DNA of 24,989 bases from CAYQZD01 sp964421875. GTDB taxonomy: Bacteria; Electryoneota; Tariuqbacteria; Tariuqbacterales; Tariuqbacteraceae. Numbering within the stretch: the first letter of the stretch is position 1; each line of letters starts with the position of its first letter. Made by a program: the position numbers and the translations under genes. Under the pieces are notes generated by a model. That model had not been told where the DNA came from. It saw only the letters and a program-made list of their open reading frames with translations, and made no database searches. The stretch is taken from NCBI GenBank assembly GCA_964421875.1, contig CAYQZD010000051.1:1-24989 (forward strand), given 5' to 3'. Shown here piece by piece: positions 16,013-24,044 of this stretch.

Positions 16013-17737
16013 ATGAGCATATTTGAGAAACTCACCTCTTCTTTCAAACCGAAAATTTCGGAAGATCCGACTATAGCTCCCCCGGGACGCTACCGCCGTT
16101 TATGGCGTTTTTCCATTATGATAACTTCAATGATTTCTATGATACCGCTGGCGGTGATGATTATGGTGAATTACTACCACGACCAGAAAGCGTTTGACGC
16201 CGAAATAACACACCGGCTGTCTCAGATATTGTCCAACACCAAGCGCAACCTGGAATTCATCATTGAAGAACGGATGTCCGCCTTGAATATGATTATCTAC
16301 GAGCATTCTTTTGTAGGACTTTGCAGCGATGAATGTATGTCAAACACCCTCAGGAACCTGCGGCATGCTTTCGGCGGATTTGTGGATTTGGGACTCATCG
16401 ATTCTGATGGAACGCAGACTTATTATAGCGGACCCTATGACCTCAAGGGCAAGAATTACAGCGAACAGTCCTGGTTTCACGAGGTCAACCTGCGGGGAGT
16501 CTATGTCAGCGATGTATTTATGGGATACCGGAATTTCCCGCATTTTGTCATCACGGTGAAGAAAGAAAAAGAGGAAGACGACTACTTTGTGCTGCGAGCC
16601 ACACTGGATATGGATTTGATCGAACAGCAGATTTATTCCGTGGATTTGGACAATGCGACCGACGCTTTCGTGGTCAATCGCAAAGGGGTGTTTCAGACCG
16701 CCTCGAAGTTTTACGGGGGACTGCTGGAAGATTCCAACATCCCCATTCCCACTCATTCCCGCAACCGGGTAATTATCGACGAAACCAGAATTGCGGGACA
16801 ACGTGTGATGCATGGTTACGCCTATATCAAAGGCACACCTTTTATTTTAATGGGCAGCGCACGGCTGGGGAATCCCCTGAGCAATTGGATTTCGCGTCGT
16901 TCAGAACTGATATGGTTTTTATCGATTACGGTAGTAGCGGTTTTCATCATTATCGTTTACCGCAGTAAGTACATGGTCAACCGTCTGCGGGCTTCAGATG
17001 AACGGCAGGCCAAGGCGTTTCACAATATCGAATACACCAGCAAGATGGCCACCATCGGCAGGATGGCTGCCAGCGTCGCGCACGAGATAAACAATCCGCT
17101 GGCGATTATCAACGAGAAAGCCGGCTTGTTGAAGGATATGGTCAACTTCACGCCTGAATTTCCCAAGAAGGAGAAATCCCTGGGATTGCTCACCGCCATT
17201 GAAGGGTCGGTGGAAAGGTGCAGTAAGGTCACCCATCGGCTGTTGGGATTTTCCCGGCGGATGGATATCCGCAAAGAATTGATTGACCTGGAACATCTGA
17301 TGAAAGAGGTGGTCGGTTTCATCGGTAAAGAGGCCGACCATCGTAATATTACCATAGATTACCATATCGGCGAGAACATACCGTCGATAGAGAGCGACCG
17401 CGGCCAGCTTCAACAGGTTTTCCTGAACATAGTCAACAACGGCGTCGCCGCGGTTTCCGACGGCGGAAAAATCGACATCCATGTCAATTCCAAGAATCAC
17501 AATTTTGTCACAATCACTATTGCAGACAACGGGCATGGTATCCCCAAAGAGAATCTGAAGAACATCTTCGAACCGTTTTTCTCCACCAAAGGTGAATTTG
17601 GAACCGGGCTGGGACTTTCAATAACCAAAGACATCATCGAGAAGCTGGGGGGGACGATTGATGTCAAAAGCGAACTCAAGAAGGGAACCAGCTTTACCGT
17701 CACACTGCCGTTAGGCGCCAGCAGTATCTTAGGATGA
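16013..17737 (+). CDS. Membrane sensor histidine kinase with extracytoplasmic Cache-like domain
   Basis: A 574-residue inner-membrane kinase. Transmembrane helices at about 33-53 and 298-316 bracket a roughly 240-residue extracytoplasmic part that looks like a double-Cache sensor (DLGLIDSDGTQTYYSGPYDL, then SWFHEV, VSDVFMGY and FVITV). After the second helix come HisKA with His357 in ASVAHEINNPLAII, and a complete HATPase: N-box (LNIVNNGVAAV, about 471-481), DNGHGIP (505-511), FEPFFSTK (519-526) and GTGLGLSI (530-537). This arrangement is like DctB-type kinases. The Shine-Dalgarno sequence (ggtga) is weak. It follows the kinase-like/REC fusion by 130 bp and precedes the REC gene by 298 bp. 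It is the one clearly complete membrane kinase of the plus-strand cluster. Confidence 0.92.
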   Translation: MSIFEKLTSSFKPKISEDPTIAPPGRYRRLWRFSIMITSMISMIPLAVMIMVNYYHDQKAFDAEITHRLSQILSNTKRNLEFIIEERMSALNMIIYEHSFVGLCSDECMSNTLRNLRHAFGGFVDLGLIDSDGTQTYYSGPYDLKGKNYSEQSWFHEVNLRGVYVSDVFMGYRNFPHFVITVKKEKEEDDYFVLRATLDMDLIEQQIYSVDLDNATDAFVVNRKGVFQTASKFYGGLLEDSNIPIPTHSRNRVIIDETRIAGQRVMHGYAYIKGTPFILMGSARLGNPLSNWISRRSELIWFLSITVVAVFIIIVYRSKYMVNRLRASDERQAKAFHNIEYTSKMATIGRMAASVAHEINNPLAIINEKAGLLKDMVNFTPEFPKKEKSLGLLTAIEGSVERCSKVTHRLLGFSRRMDIRKELIDLEHLMKEVVGFIGKEADHRNITIDYHIGENIPSIESDRGQLQQVFLNIVNNGVAAVSDGGKIDIHVNSKNHNFVTITIADNGHGIPKENLKNIFEPFFSTKGEFGTGLGLSITKDIIEKLGGTIDVKSELKKGTSFTVTLPLGASSILG

Positions 17738-17781
17738 CGCTGTAGAAACCGCATTGTCATTGTAGCAAGTTAAGTTGATAA

Positions 17782-17817
17782 TATGTCAGGTCTCCGCTTC
17801 GCTAAAGACCTAACATA
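17782..17817. repeat. GGTCT hairpin
   Basis: Arms tatgtcaggtct (17782-17793) and agacctaacata (17806-17817) pair at 11 of 12 positions. Read on the minus strand it shows the frame GGTCTTT...GGAGACC-tgac, shared with the terminator at 2798-2844, whose centre is different. Confidence 0.7.
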
Positions 17818-17832
17818 ACAGTGAAATGATAA

Positions 17833-17860
17833 TGCAGCAGAGTGCGGGGACTCTGCTGCA
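17833..17860. repeat. Hairpin with gcgggg loop
   Basis: A perfect 11-bp stem tgcagcagagt/actctgctgca with loop gcgggg (17844-17849). The loop and its closing GT/AC pairs are the reverse complement of those in hairpin A (11162-11185). Confidence 0.8.
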
Positions 17861-17914
17861 CAATACAAAGATTGCTTTTGTTTCGCTCGTGATGAGATTT
17901 TATGTTGCTCAACC

Positions 17915-17936
17915 TTCCCACGCAGGAGCGTGGGAA
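17915..17936. repeat. ttcccacgc hairpin
   Basis: A perfect 9-bp stem ttcccacgc/gcgtgggaa with a 4-base loop agga. Palindromes with this CGTGGGAA word are, from memory, common dispersed repeats in several bacterial phyla. Confidence 0.75.
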
Positions 17937-18035
17937 CGATGAAAATACCTGTCTTAACACAGATGCAAGTTGTATCTTCTTAACTAATGGATTTACGGAC
18001 TTGCATACCTGCTGACTCATATTCAAGGTAGAATT

Positions 18036-18404
18036 ATGGAAGTAATCAAAGCTCTTTTAGTGGACGATGAAGAGGAATTAATAACCACTATGGCGGAACG
18101 TTTGGAGTACCGCGGAGTCGAAGCGGATTTCGCTTTCAGCGGCTCTGAAGCGCTGGGGAAAGTGCACAAACGGGAATACGACGTGGTGGTCATCGACCTT
18201 AAGATGCCGGGGATGAGCGGCGCTGATTTGATACGGGCTATTCTGCGGGATTATCCCCGCCTGCCCATATTGTTGATGACCGGCCACGGTTTTTCCATCG
18301 AGGGGGAGGAGATACCCGAGGGAGTAGTGGACTATCTGCCAAAACCCGTGAAACTGGATGATTTAATCTTAAAAATGCAAGAGGCGGTGAAAGCCCATGA
18401 ATGA
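18036..18404 (+). CDS. Single-domain response regulator (REC)
   Basis: A 122-residue receiver with no output domain. All key residues are present: acidic Asp10/Asp11 (LLVDDEEE), phosphoacceptor Asp54 (VVIDLKMPGMSG), Thr82 (LLMTGHG) and Lys103 (LPKPV). It is probably a phosphorelay shuttle, CheY/DivK-like in form. Its end overlaps the start of the kinase-like gene at 18397 by 8 bp, so the two are probably translated together and may interact. The likely phosphodonor is the membrane kinase just upstream. Confidence 0.92.
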   Translation: MEVIKALLVDDEEELITTMAERLEYRGVEADFAFSGSEALGKVHKREYDVVVIDLKMPGMSGADLIRAILRDYPRLPILLMTGHGFSIEGEEIPEGVVDYLPKPVKLDDLILKMQEAVKAHE

Positions 18405-19065
18405 TATTGATAAGGGAGAGATCGAAAGGGTGATGTGGGAAAACAGTCTGGCTTTCTTCGGAGCTATCACCGCTTCGGTCTCCCACGAATTGAACAACGT
18501 AATGTCCATCATCGACCAAAACAACGGTCTGCTTAAAGACCTGCTGGCCGCAGTGGAATACGGACGCCCCATTTCCAATGAACGGCTGGAAAGAATCAAC
18601 AACAGTATAACCAACCAGACGGAACGCGGCGTCCGCATCATCAAGCGCCTGAATCGATTCGCTCACAGCGTCGACGACCCGGTACGTGAGTTCGACATTA
18701 TCCAGCTTGTGGATAATTTCACCCGCCTGGCGCAAAGACTCGCCAGTTTGAAAAGAGTGATCCTGGAATCGCGCCATGACGATCCTCAACTCTCGGTCAC
18801 AACCAGTCCTTTCCTGGTGCAGCAGGTGCTGTTCATCTGCATTCAACGCAGCTTGAACGCGGCTCAGTCCGAGGATGTCATCGATATTATTACGGAAGCC
18901 CGGGATAAGAAAATCCTGCTCACAGTGAAGGGCCGGTCGATGAGGGCTATCAGAGAGGGGTGGGATACTGATTATATCGAGCAATTGATGCGGCTAATCG
19001 ACGGGAACTTGGAGATTATCAGCGAAGGTGAAAACGAGTTTCTGAAAATCACTATCAATCAATGA
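18397..19065 (+). CDS. Histidine-kinase-like protein lacking recognisable ATP-binding boxes
   Basis: A 222-residue soluble protein. Residues about 15-110 form a DHp-like helix pair with a full H-box (ASVSHELNNVMSIIDQNNGLL, His30). The C-terminal half has the rough outline of a HATPase fold (VQQVLFICIQRSLNAAQ in place of the N-box), but no DxGxG, no F-box and no GxGLGL could be found; VKGRSMRA stands where DNGxG would be. It therefore cannot autophosphorylate in the usual way. It may act as a histidine phosphotransferase, a phosphatase or a dimerisation partner for the REC encoded just before it (8-bp overlap). There are no transmembrane or PAS segments. The family is clear; the biochemical role is inference. 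Confidence 0.82.
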   Translation: MNDIDKGEIERVMWENSLAFFGAITASVSHELNNVMSIIDQNNGLLKDLLAAVEYGRPISNERLERINNSITNQTERGVRIIKRLNRFAHSVDDPVREFDIIQLVDNFTRLAQRLASLKRVILESRHDDPQLSVTTSPFLVQQVLFICIQRSLNAAQSEDVIDIITEARDKKILLTVKGRSMRAIREGWDTDYIEQLMRLIDGNLEIISEGENEFLKITINQ

Positions 19066-19093
19066 CAACTCAAGCAAGATAAAGGAGAATATT

Positions 19094-19525
19094 ATGGCTC
19101 AAGAAAGGGTGCTTTTAATAGACGACGAAGTGGAGTTCACTGAATTGTTAGCGGAGCGGATGCGAGTGCGTGATATGGATGTGGATACAGCCGATTCCGG
19201 CGATAAAGCGATTGAATTGGTCAAGGATAAGTACTATGATGCAATAATACTGGATTTGGCGATGCCCGGGATGAGCGGGATTGAAACGTTGAAGCAGATT
19301 CTCAGCGACAGCCCCGACCAGCAAGTCATCTTCCTCACCGGCCACGCCACCGTTCCTCAAAGCGTGGAAGCAATTAAGTACGGCGCGGTGGAGTTTCTGG
19401 AAAAACCGCCGGATATCGACCATTTAATCGAATTGGTCAGGGAAGCGCAGTTGAAGAAAACCGACCTCTTCGCCAAACGGATGGAGGACTCCATAGAACA
19501 CATCAAAAAGCGTAAAGGATGGTAA
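19094..19525 (+). CDS. Single-domain response regulator with C-terminal helical tail
   Basis: A 143-residue receiver: Asp10/Asp11 (LLIDDEVEF), phosphoacceptor Asp54 (IILDLAMPGMSG), Thr82 (IFLTGHATV) and Lys104 (FLEKPPD). After the REC domain comes a charged helix (about 118-143, ending IEHIKKRKGW) but no DNA-binding domain. AGGAG precedes the ATG at a normal distance. It is the last gene of the plus-strand signalling cluster and ends 23 bp from the stop of the converging minus-strand REC gene. Confidence 0.92.
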   Translation: MAQERVLLIDDEVEFTELLAERMRVRDMDVDTADSGDKAIELVKDKYYDAIILDLAMPGMSGIETLKQILSDSPDQQVIFLTGHATVPQSVEAIKYGAVEFLEKPPDIDHLIELVREAQLKKTDLFAKRMEDSIEHIKKRKGW

Positions 19526-19548
19526 GGGAGATTCACCGACCGCCGGAT

Positions 19549-19932
19549 TCAAGCGGTCAGTTCGCCCGCCATCCTCAAAAACTCCTCCGGATCTATCGGC
19601 TTGGAGAGATACCCTTCGGGCGGAGGCGTCCTGCGGCGTGAAGAGATGAAACTGCGGAAATCCTCCGAAACCCCGGTGACGATTATCACCGGGATATGTT
19701 TCCAGTTTTCACTCTCCTTAATTTCGCGATAGAGTTTCACCCCGGATTTTTCCGGCATCGACATATCCAACGTAATCAGGTCCGGCAAGCTCTGCTTCAA
19801 CTTGTCGTAGCCCTCCTCGCCGTCAGCGGCGACGACCGTAGCAAATCCGTTATCCTCCAGCAGGCTGGCGAAATAGGTCAGAGTATCCGGCTCATCATCA
19901 ATAATTAAGACCGTCTTTTTACCACCGCTCAT
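19549..19932 (-). CDS. Single-domain response regulator with PPEGY insertion
   Basis: A 127-residue receiver: Asp12/Asp13 (LIIDDEPDTL), phosphoacceptor Asp56 (ITLDMSMPEKSG), Thr86 (IIVTGVSE) and Lys111 (YLSKPID). Between strands 4 and 5 it has a longer stretch (SFISSRRRTPPPEGYLSKP) very like that of the REC domain fused to the iron-sulfur protein at 21443-23188 (PVKAPEGYLDKP), so the two are probably close paralogues. It has a good Shine-Dalgarno sequence (gagga). It follows the PAS kinase by 49 bp on the same strand and is the likely partner of that kinase. Confidence 0.92.
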   Translation of the reverse strand: MSGGKKTVLIIDDEPDTLTYFASLLEDNGFATVVAADGEEGYDKLKQSLPDLITLDMSMPEKSGVKLYREIKESENWKHIPVIIVTGVSEDFRSFISSRRRTPPPEGYLSKPIDPEEFLRMAGELTA

Positions 19933-19981
19933 AATAGTCCTCGTTGATTCAGATTCTTATATGTTATTTCTCTAACTGGAT

Positions 19982-21421
19982 TTATTCACCTTGCTTTCCC
20001 GATGCTATCGGGGGAGAAGCGGGCTGCCGCTTGGGGAGTTTTACCACGAATTTAGTCCCTTTCCCCTGTTCAGATTCGATGTCGATAACGCCGCCGTGGG
20101 ACTGGGCTATTCTGTTTGAGATAAAGAGCCCCAAACCTGTTCCTTCGCCGCCTTTGGAGGAGAAAAAGAGAGTGAAGGCTTTATCTTTGGTTTCGTTGTC
20201 CATTCCGATACCGTTATCGGCGATTTCAAAATGGACGAAATCGCTGCACTCCGACAGGTTCAAATCCACCTTATGCTTATCGGTTTTTACATCCACCCTG
20301 CAAGCGTCAAGCGAGTTTTCCACCAGATTCATCAGCAGAGTGCGTATGGCTTTAGCGTCCCCCTCGAATTCGCAGGCGGCGGGGCTGTAGTTCTTATCGA
20401 TTTCGATTCCGATATTGTCCGCCTTGTTCCTGGCTAATTCATAGACTTCATCCAAGAGTTCAAATCCTGAGAGTTTCTCCCAATTCGGCTCCCGGTCCTT
20501 GGCGTAATAGAGGATATCGAGCACCATACTTTTAATTTTTCCCACATTCCGCAGGACGATGTCCCAGCCTTTTTTCACCCGCTCCCGATTGTCCTTCCCC
20601 AGTCCCGAATTCACCAGGTAAACTCCGCCGTCCAGCCCGTTCAGCAGCCCCTTCAATCCGTGCGAGATGGAGCTGATGAGGAGACCAATGGAGGTGAGCT
20701 GGGATTGAAGCTGCCTTATTATGGTAATGTCGGTGCTTATCTCCATCACGCTGGTGATATCACCGCGGGAGTCCCTGATGGGCGCGGTATGAACCAGGAC
20801 GTTCTTAGGCTCACCCTTTTTCGAGGTGACCACCTCTTCGTGCACATGGAGTTCGCCGTCTAAGAAGCAGTCCTGGACAATGCAGGGGATACACTGCTCG
20901 GTGCGCCGTTTGTAAACCTGGAAGCATTTACTGCCGTAAGCCGTCCCGAAATCCTCTCTGAACTTCCGATTGGCGTCCACCATATTCAATTCGCTGTCCT
21001 GAATCGAGATATAGCAGGGAACTTCCTCGAAAAGCAGGCGGTACCGCTCCTGGCTTTCCTTGAGCTGCTTTTGCAGCCTTTTGAGTTCGGTGATATCGGT
21101 GGACATCTCCAGGACTGCGGTAATCTCTTCGTTGTCATTCCGAATCGGCTTGGTATAGACTATCACCGATACTTCAGTCCCGTCCAGGCAGGTTACCACC
21201 TCCTCGCTGGAGTGGCGCATTCCGTCCCTGAAGGTCTTTTCAACAGGGCAGAATTCGCACTTTTCCGGGCGGTGCTTGTAAACTTGATAGCAGTATCTGC
21301 CGGTAAAATCACCGAAATCGGAGCGGAACCGGTCGTTAGCCGCGACTATCTTCAGGTTCCGGTCCTGCACGGTGAGGTAACCGGGCACGGCGTCGAAATA
21401 ATGTTTGTAGGAAGGTTCCAT
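19982..21421 (-). CDS. Soluble histidine kinase with two cysteine-rich PAS domains
   Basis: A 479-residue cytoplasmic kinase without transmembrane helices. PAS1 (about 5-115) and PAS2 (about 125-237) each end in a TDIT-type helix and carry the same cysteine pattern C-x10-C-x2-C: Cys44, Cys55, Cys58 in PAS1 and Cys166, Cys177, Cys180 in PAS2. The catalytic part has His254 (SISHGLKGLLNGLDGG), the N-box around 364-373 (MNLVENSLDA), DNGIG (402-406) and GTGLGL (428-433). The cysteines suggest a metal centre, iron-sulfur cluster or thiol switch. Sitting 21 bp behind the iron-sulfur/REC fusion gene in the same operon, it is a good candidate for a sensor of that redox module. The Shine-Dalgarno sequence is weak, in keeping with translational coupling. 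Confidence 0.92.
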   Translation of the reverse strand: MEPSYKHYFDAVPGYLTVQDRNLKIVAANDRFRSDFGDFTGRYCYQVYKHRPEKCEFCPVEKTFRDGMRHSSEEVVTCLDGTEVSVIVYTKPIRNDNEEITAVLEMSTDITELKRLQKQLKESQERYRLLFEEVPCYISIQDSELNMVDANRKFREDFGTAYGSKCFQVYKRRTEQCIPCIVQDCFLDGELHVHEEVVTSKKGEPKNVLVHTAPIRDSRGDITSVMEISTDITIIRQLQSQLTSIGLLISSISHGLKGLLNGLDGGVYLVNSGLGKDNRERVKKGWDIVLRNVGKIKSMVLDILYYAKDREPNWEKLSGFELLDEVYELARNKADNIGIEIDKNYSPAACEFEGDAKAIRTLLMNLVENSLDACRVDVKTDKHKVDLNLSECSDFVHFEIADNGIGMDNETKDKAFTLFFSSKGGEGTGLGLFISNRIAQSHGGVIDIESEQGKGTKFVVKLPKRQPASPPIASGKQGE

Positions 21422-21442
21422 AGTGGTACTGGAGTTTTAAAA

Positions 21443-23188
21443 CTATGCTAGTTCGAGGATTTTCCTGACGTTCATCAGCAATGTCTCCTCGCTCACAGGT
21501 TTATCCAGATAGCCTTCAGGCGCCTTGACCGGACGGTCGTATATCAAGCGCCTTAGTTCGGGCCTCCCGGTGATGATACAGACCGGCACCGAGGCCAATT
21601 CCTCGTCCTTGCGCAGCGCTTCGAACACTTTGCCGCCGTCCATCTCCGGCATATTCAGGTCGAGGGTGATGAGGTCGGGTTTTTCACTGCGGGCGAGGTC
21701 GATGGCTTCCCTGCCGTTGAGCGCGGTTATCACTTCTGCTCCGTTATCCTCCAGGACGGTGGAGAAGAAGGTGAGGATATCAGGTTCGTCATCGGCGATT
21801 AATATCTTCTTACCCGCCAGAGCATGGTCTTCCGAAGGCGCGGGAATCTCCACCACTGCGGCTTCTGCGGGAACCTCCACTTTCACCGGGATTTCAATGG
21901 CGTTCGCCACCAGGTTGACCAGCTGGGTCACCTTCAAATCCAGCTTATAGTGGCGAATCAAATCGGTCAATCCATCCACACAGTTATGGCAGGAGGTTAC
22001 CACATATTTCGCTCCGGTGGCTGTCAACTGGTCGGCTTTGACTTTGGCGGATTTCAGCCGGTTAGGAGTGTATTCCGACATCGACATCGCTCCGCCGCCG
22101 CCGGTGCAGCAGTAGTTTTCCGCGCGGTTGGGGTACATTTCGCGGAAATCGGTCACCACCAGGTCCAAAAGCTCGCGCGGTTCATCGAACAAACCGCAGC
22201 TTCGCGCGTTATTGCAGGAATCGTGAAAGGTTACGGGCTCCTGGTTCTTGGATTTGTCCACCTTGATACGGCCCTCGTGAATATAGCGGAGCATAGTTAT
22301 CACCGAACTCTCCATTACGAAGGGAACGTCGATTTTTCCCCAGTTGGGGGCTTCGCAGCGGGTGGAACGGTATCCGTGCCCGCATTCGGAAATCACCAGT
22401 TTATTGCCCCGGAGTTCCTCGACTTGCTCGTAGAGCCGGAGCGCCACCGACCCTCCCAAATCGTCATCCCCGGAGAAAAGGCCGAAATTGGTCATATCCC
22501 ACCCTTCGCTGGGCATAGTCCAGCTCTCTCCGGCGATATGGAAAATTTTAGCGGCGTCGGCGATGGTTCGAGGGTCGTATTTGACTTCTCTGGGATTTAT
22601 GGAATAAACCAATTCGCAGTCCGTTTTGTCCACGGGAATTTTAACCTCCGGGTCCTCCAATTCCGCCTGCAGTTCCTCCTCCATCCACTCCAATGTATCC
22701 AGATATTCTTCCTTCAACACACCCATCTGATTGCCGATTTCCCACTGGTCCTTGCTCACCACCGCAACCCCTTCGGGCATTACTCCCACCGATACCAGCA
22801 AGCCCCGGGTCATACGGTTGAAAGTCGCCAAGTCCACTCCCATAGGGCAGTTGATGGTGCAGCGGCGGCAGTTGGTGCATTTACCGAAAACTGTATCCTT
22901 CAGCTCTTCCAATTCTTCGTCAGTATAGATGCTTTTAGCTTTGACCCACCAGGGTAAAACCCGTCCTGTCCAATCGTAATGCTTTTTGAAGAGTTTGCGG
23001 ATTTTGTCAGCTTTGTAGGCCGGAGCGTAGGTGGGGTCGCCGGGATTGGTGAGGACATAGTGGCACATTTCGGTGCACATCCCGCAATGGACGCAGGCCG
23101 TCAGCGAAGCGACCATCTGGCGGTTCAGCTTTTTCCCCATCCGCTCCAGAACTTGTTCGGCTTTGTAGGATCTATTTATTCTGCCCAT
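21443..23188 (-). CDS. HdrD/TmcB-like iron-sulfur oxidoreductase fused to a response-regulator receiver
   Basis: A 581-residue cytoplasmic electron-transfer subunit. The N-terminal part has two [4Fe-4S] motifs: Cys32/35/38/42 and Cys104/107/110/114, both C-x2-C-x2-C-x3-C. The CCG region has Cys325, Cys360/Cys361 and Cys400-x2-Cys403, the CX34CCX38CXXC spacing that binds the non-cubane cluster in HdrB/HdrD, DsrK and TmcB. The first CCG half is degenerate (SECGHGY, Cys269). A Pro/Ala/Glu-rich linker (about 435-458) leads to a complete REC domain at 460-581: Asp466/467, phosphoacceptor Asp510, Thr540, Lys563. A REC on such a subunit is unusual. GGAG lies seven bases from the ATG. The membrane partner gene is 58 bp upstream. 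The substrate (heterodisulfide, DsrC-like or other) is unknown. Confidence 0.93.
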   Translation of the reverse strand: MGRINRSYKAEQVLERMGKKLNRQMVASLTACVHCGMCTEMCHYVLTNPGDPTYAPAYKADKIRKLFKKHYDWTGRVLPWWVKAKSIYTDEELEELKDTVFGKCTNCRRCTINCPMGVDLATFNRMTRGLLVSVGVMPEGVAVVSKDQWEIGNQMGVLKEEYLDTLEWMEEELQAELEDPEVKIPVDKTDCELVYSINPREVKYDPRTIADAAKIFHIAGESWTMPSEGWDMTNFGLFSGDDDLGGSVALRLYEQVEELRGNKLVISECGHGYRSTRCEAPNWGKIDVPFVMESSVITMLRYIHEGRIKVDKSKNQEPVTFHDSCNNARSCGLFDEPRELLDLVVTDFREMYPNRAENYCCTGGGGAMSMSEYTPNRLKSAKVKADQLTATGAKYVVTSCHNCVDGLTDLIRHYKLDLKVTQLVNLVANAIEIPVKVEVPAEAAVVEIPAPSEDHALAGKKILIADDEPDILTFFSTVLEDNGAEVITALNGREAIDLARSEKPDLITLDLNMPEMDGGKVFEALRKDEELASVPVCIITGRPELRRLIYDRPVKAPEGYLDKPVSEETLLMNVRKILELA

Positions 23189-23246
23189 TAAGAGTCTCCA
23201 TTATGGAATTTCCGGATTTCACTATTGTCTGTTGAAATATTAAAAA

Positions 23247-23939
23247 TCAATTCACCGTCTTGGGCTGCCGCACGCTCTTCATCGGATACACGCCCCGGTG
23301 CCCCAAAGTTTTCCCCAGATAGTATCTGGTTATTGGATAGTAGAGGTAATGGGATATCTTACTGAAAGGCACATAGACCAGGAAAAAGGCGGTCATCCAA
23401 AAATATATCAGCAGGATAGTCTCTCCATTCCGGTAGTCGTTCGGCACCGCCCAAAAGGCGAAGAAGAACCACACTGTCAGCAGCGCCAGAGAAAAATAGT
23501 CGTCGGGAGAACTGATAGCCCGCAGCACCGGCTTGGCTATCCTTCTAATTATCCTGACACAACCCACGATGAAAGCCAATCCAATGAATATTTTCAGAAA
23601 AACGGACACCAAGCCTATATTCAGCAATCCCGGTCCATAGGGTATAATAAATGAGAGAGCGATAGCAGGCACCACCCCACCCAGGTGGAAGATTGCAAAC
23701 TGGAGATAGAAGAATGGATTGGTTCGAGTGCTTTCCATCGTCCAGGGCATAGCGATGTTAGCCATTGAATAGAGCGCTCCTTTTCCCGGTGTAGTGTGGC
23801 TCCCTCCGGTGGGCGCTTGACGGTCCCGCCCTGCTTTATAATGGAAAATCCAGAGCAGCCTGAGAACATACACCGTTACCATAAAGAGCAGCGCAACTTC
23901 CTGTAAAGTATGTTCGGCGAAATGCAGAGATTCGCTCAT
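23247..23939 (-). CDS. NarI/DsrM/TmcC-like membrane b-type cytochrome subunit
   Basis: A 230-residue inner-membrane protein with about five hydrophobic segments (about 13-33, 77-100, 108-130, 148-168, 172-196). Conserved-looking His85 (IFHLGG) and His197 (KISHYLYYP) lie in the second and last helices, as heme ligands do in NarI-type subunits; His10 and His33 are further candidates. Together with the iron-sulfur protein encoded 58 bp downstream it would form a quinone-linked transmembrane redox complex like HdrDE, DsrMK or TmcBC. No cytochrome c subunit is encoded nearby. AAGGAT is at a good distance from the ATG. Its upstream flank is repeat R3, which starts 15 bp before the ATG. Confidence 0.85.
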   Translation of the reverse strand: MSESLHFAEHTLQEVALLFMVTVYVLRLLWIFHYKAGRDRQAPTGGSHTTPGKGALYSMANIAMPWTMESTRTNPFFYLQFAIFHLGGVVPAIALSFIIPYGPGLLNIGLVSVFLKIFIGLAFIVGCVRIIRRIAKPVLRAISSPDDYFSLALLTVWFFFAFWAVPNDYRNGETILLIYFWMTAFFLVYVPFSKISHYLYYPITRYYLGKTLGHRGVYPMKSVRQPKTVN

Positions 23940-23954
23940 AGTTGTATCCTTTTG

Positions 23955-24044
23955 TTTGAAAATAGCGGTAGCATATCAGCGTGCCATTATTATCATTTTT
24001 CTGTTGAGAATGGTCGCGACCAAAACCCTCACTGAGGGCTTATG
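23955..24044 (+). repeat. 91-bp dispersed repeat, copy R3 (diverged)
   Basis: It has the same order of words as R1: ttgaaaatagcggtagc, then a gcgtgcca core, the palindrome ggtcgcgacc (24012-24021), and the hairpin accctc-act-gagggc. It overlaps the stop codon of the macro-domain gene. Read on the minus strand the hairpin ccctcagtgaggg is followed by tttt, so it could end that gene's transcript. Confidence 0.65.

Larger units (their letters stand above)
17738..18035. other. 298-bp intergenic region with three hairpins
   Basis: It holds the hairpins at 17782-17817, 17833-17860 and 17915-17936 and no convincing gene. None of the hairpins is followed by a T-run on the plus strand, so none is a clear terminator for the kinase gene. 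Confidence 0.6.

Noticed and set aside
19538..19558. Hairpin gaccgc/gcggtc as a shared terminator of the converging clusters
   Set aside because: The stem is only six bp, overlaps the stop codon of the minus-strand REC gene and has no T-run on either side.
21824..22957. Long plus-strand frame (377 codons) opposite the iron-sulfur/REC gene
   Set aside because: It is antisense to a gene with many recognisable motifs and has low-complexity content with no family signature.
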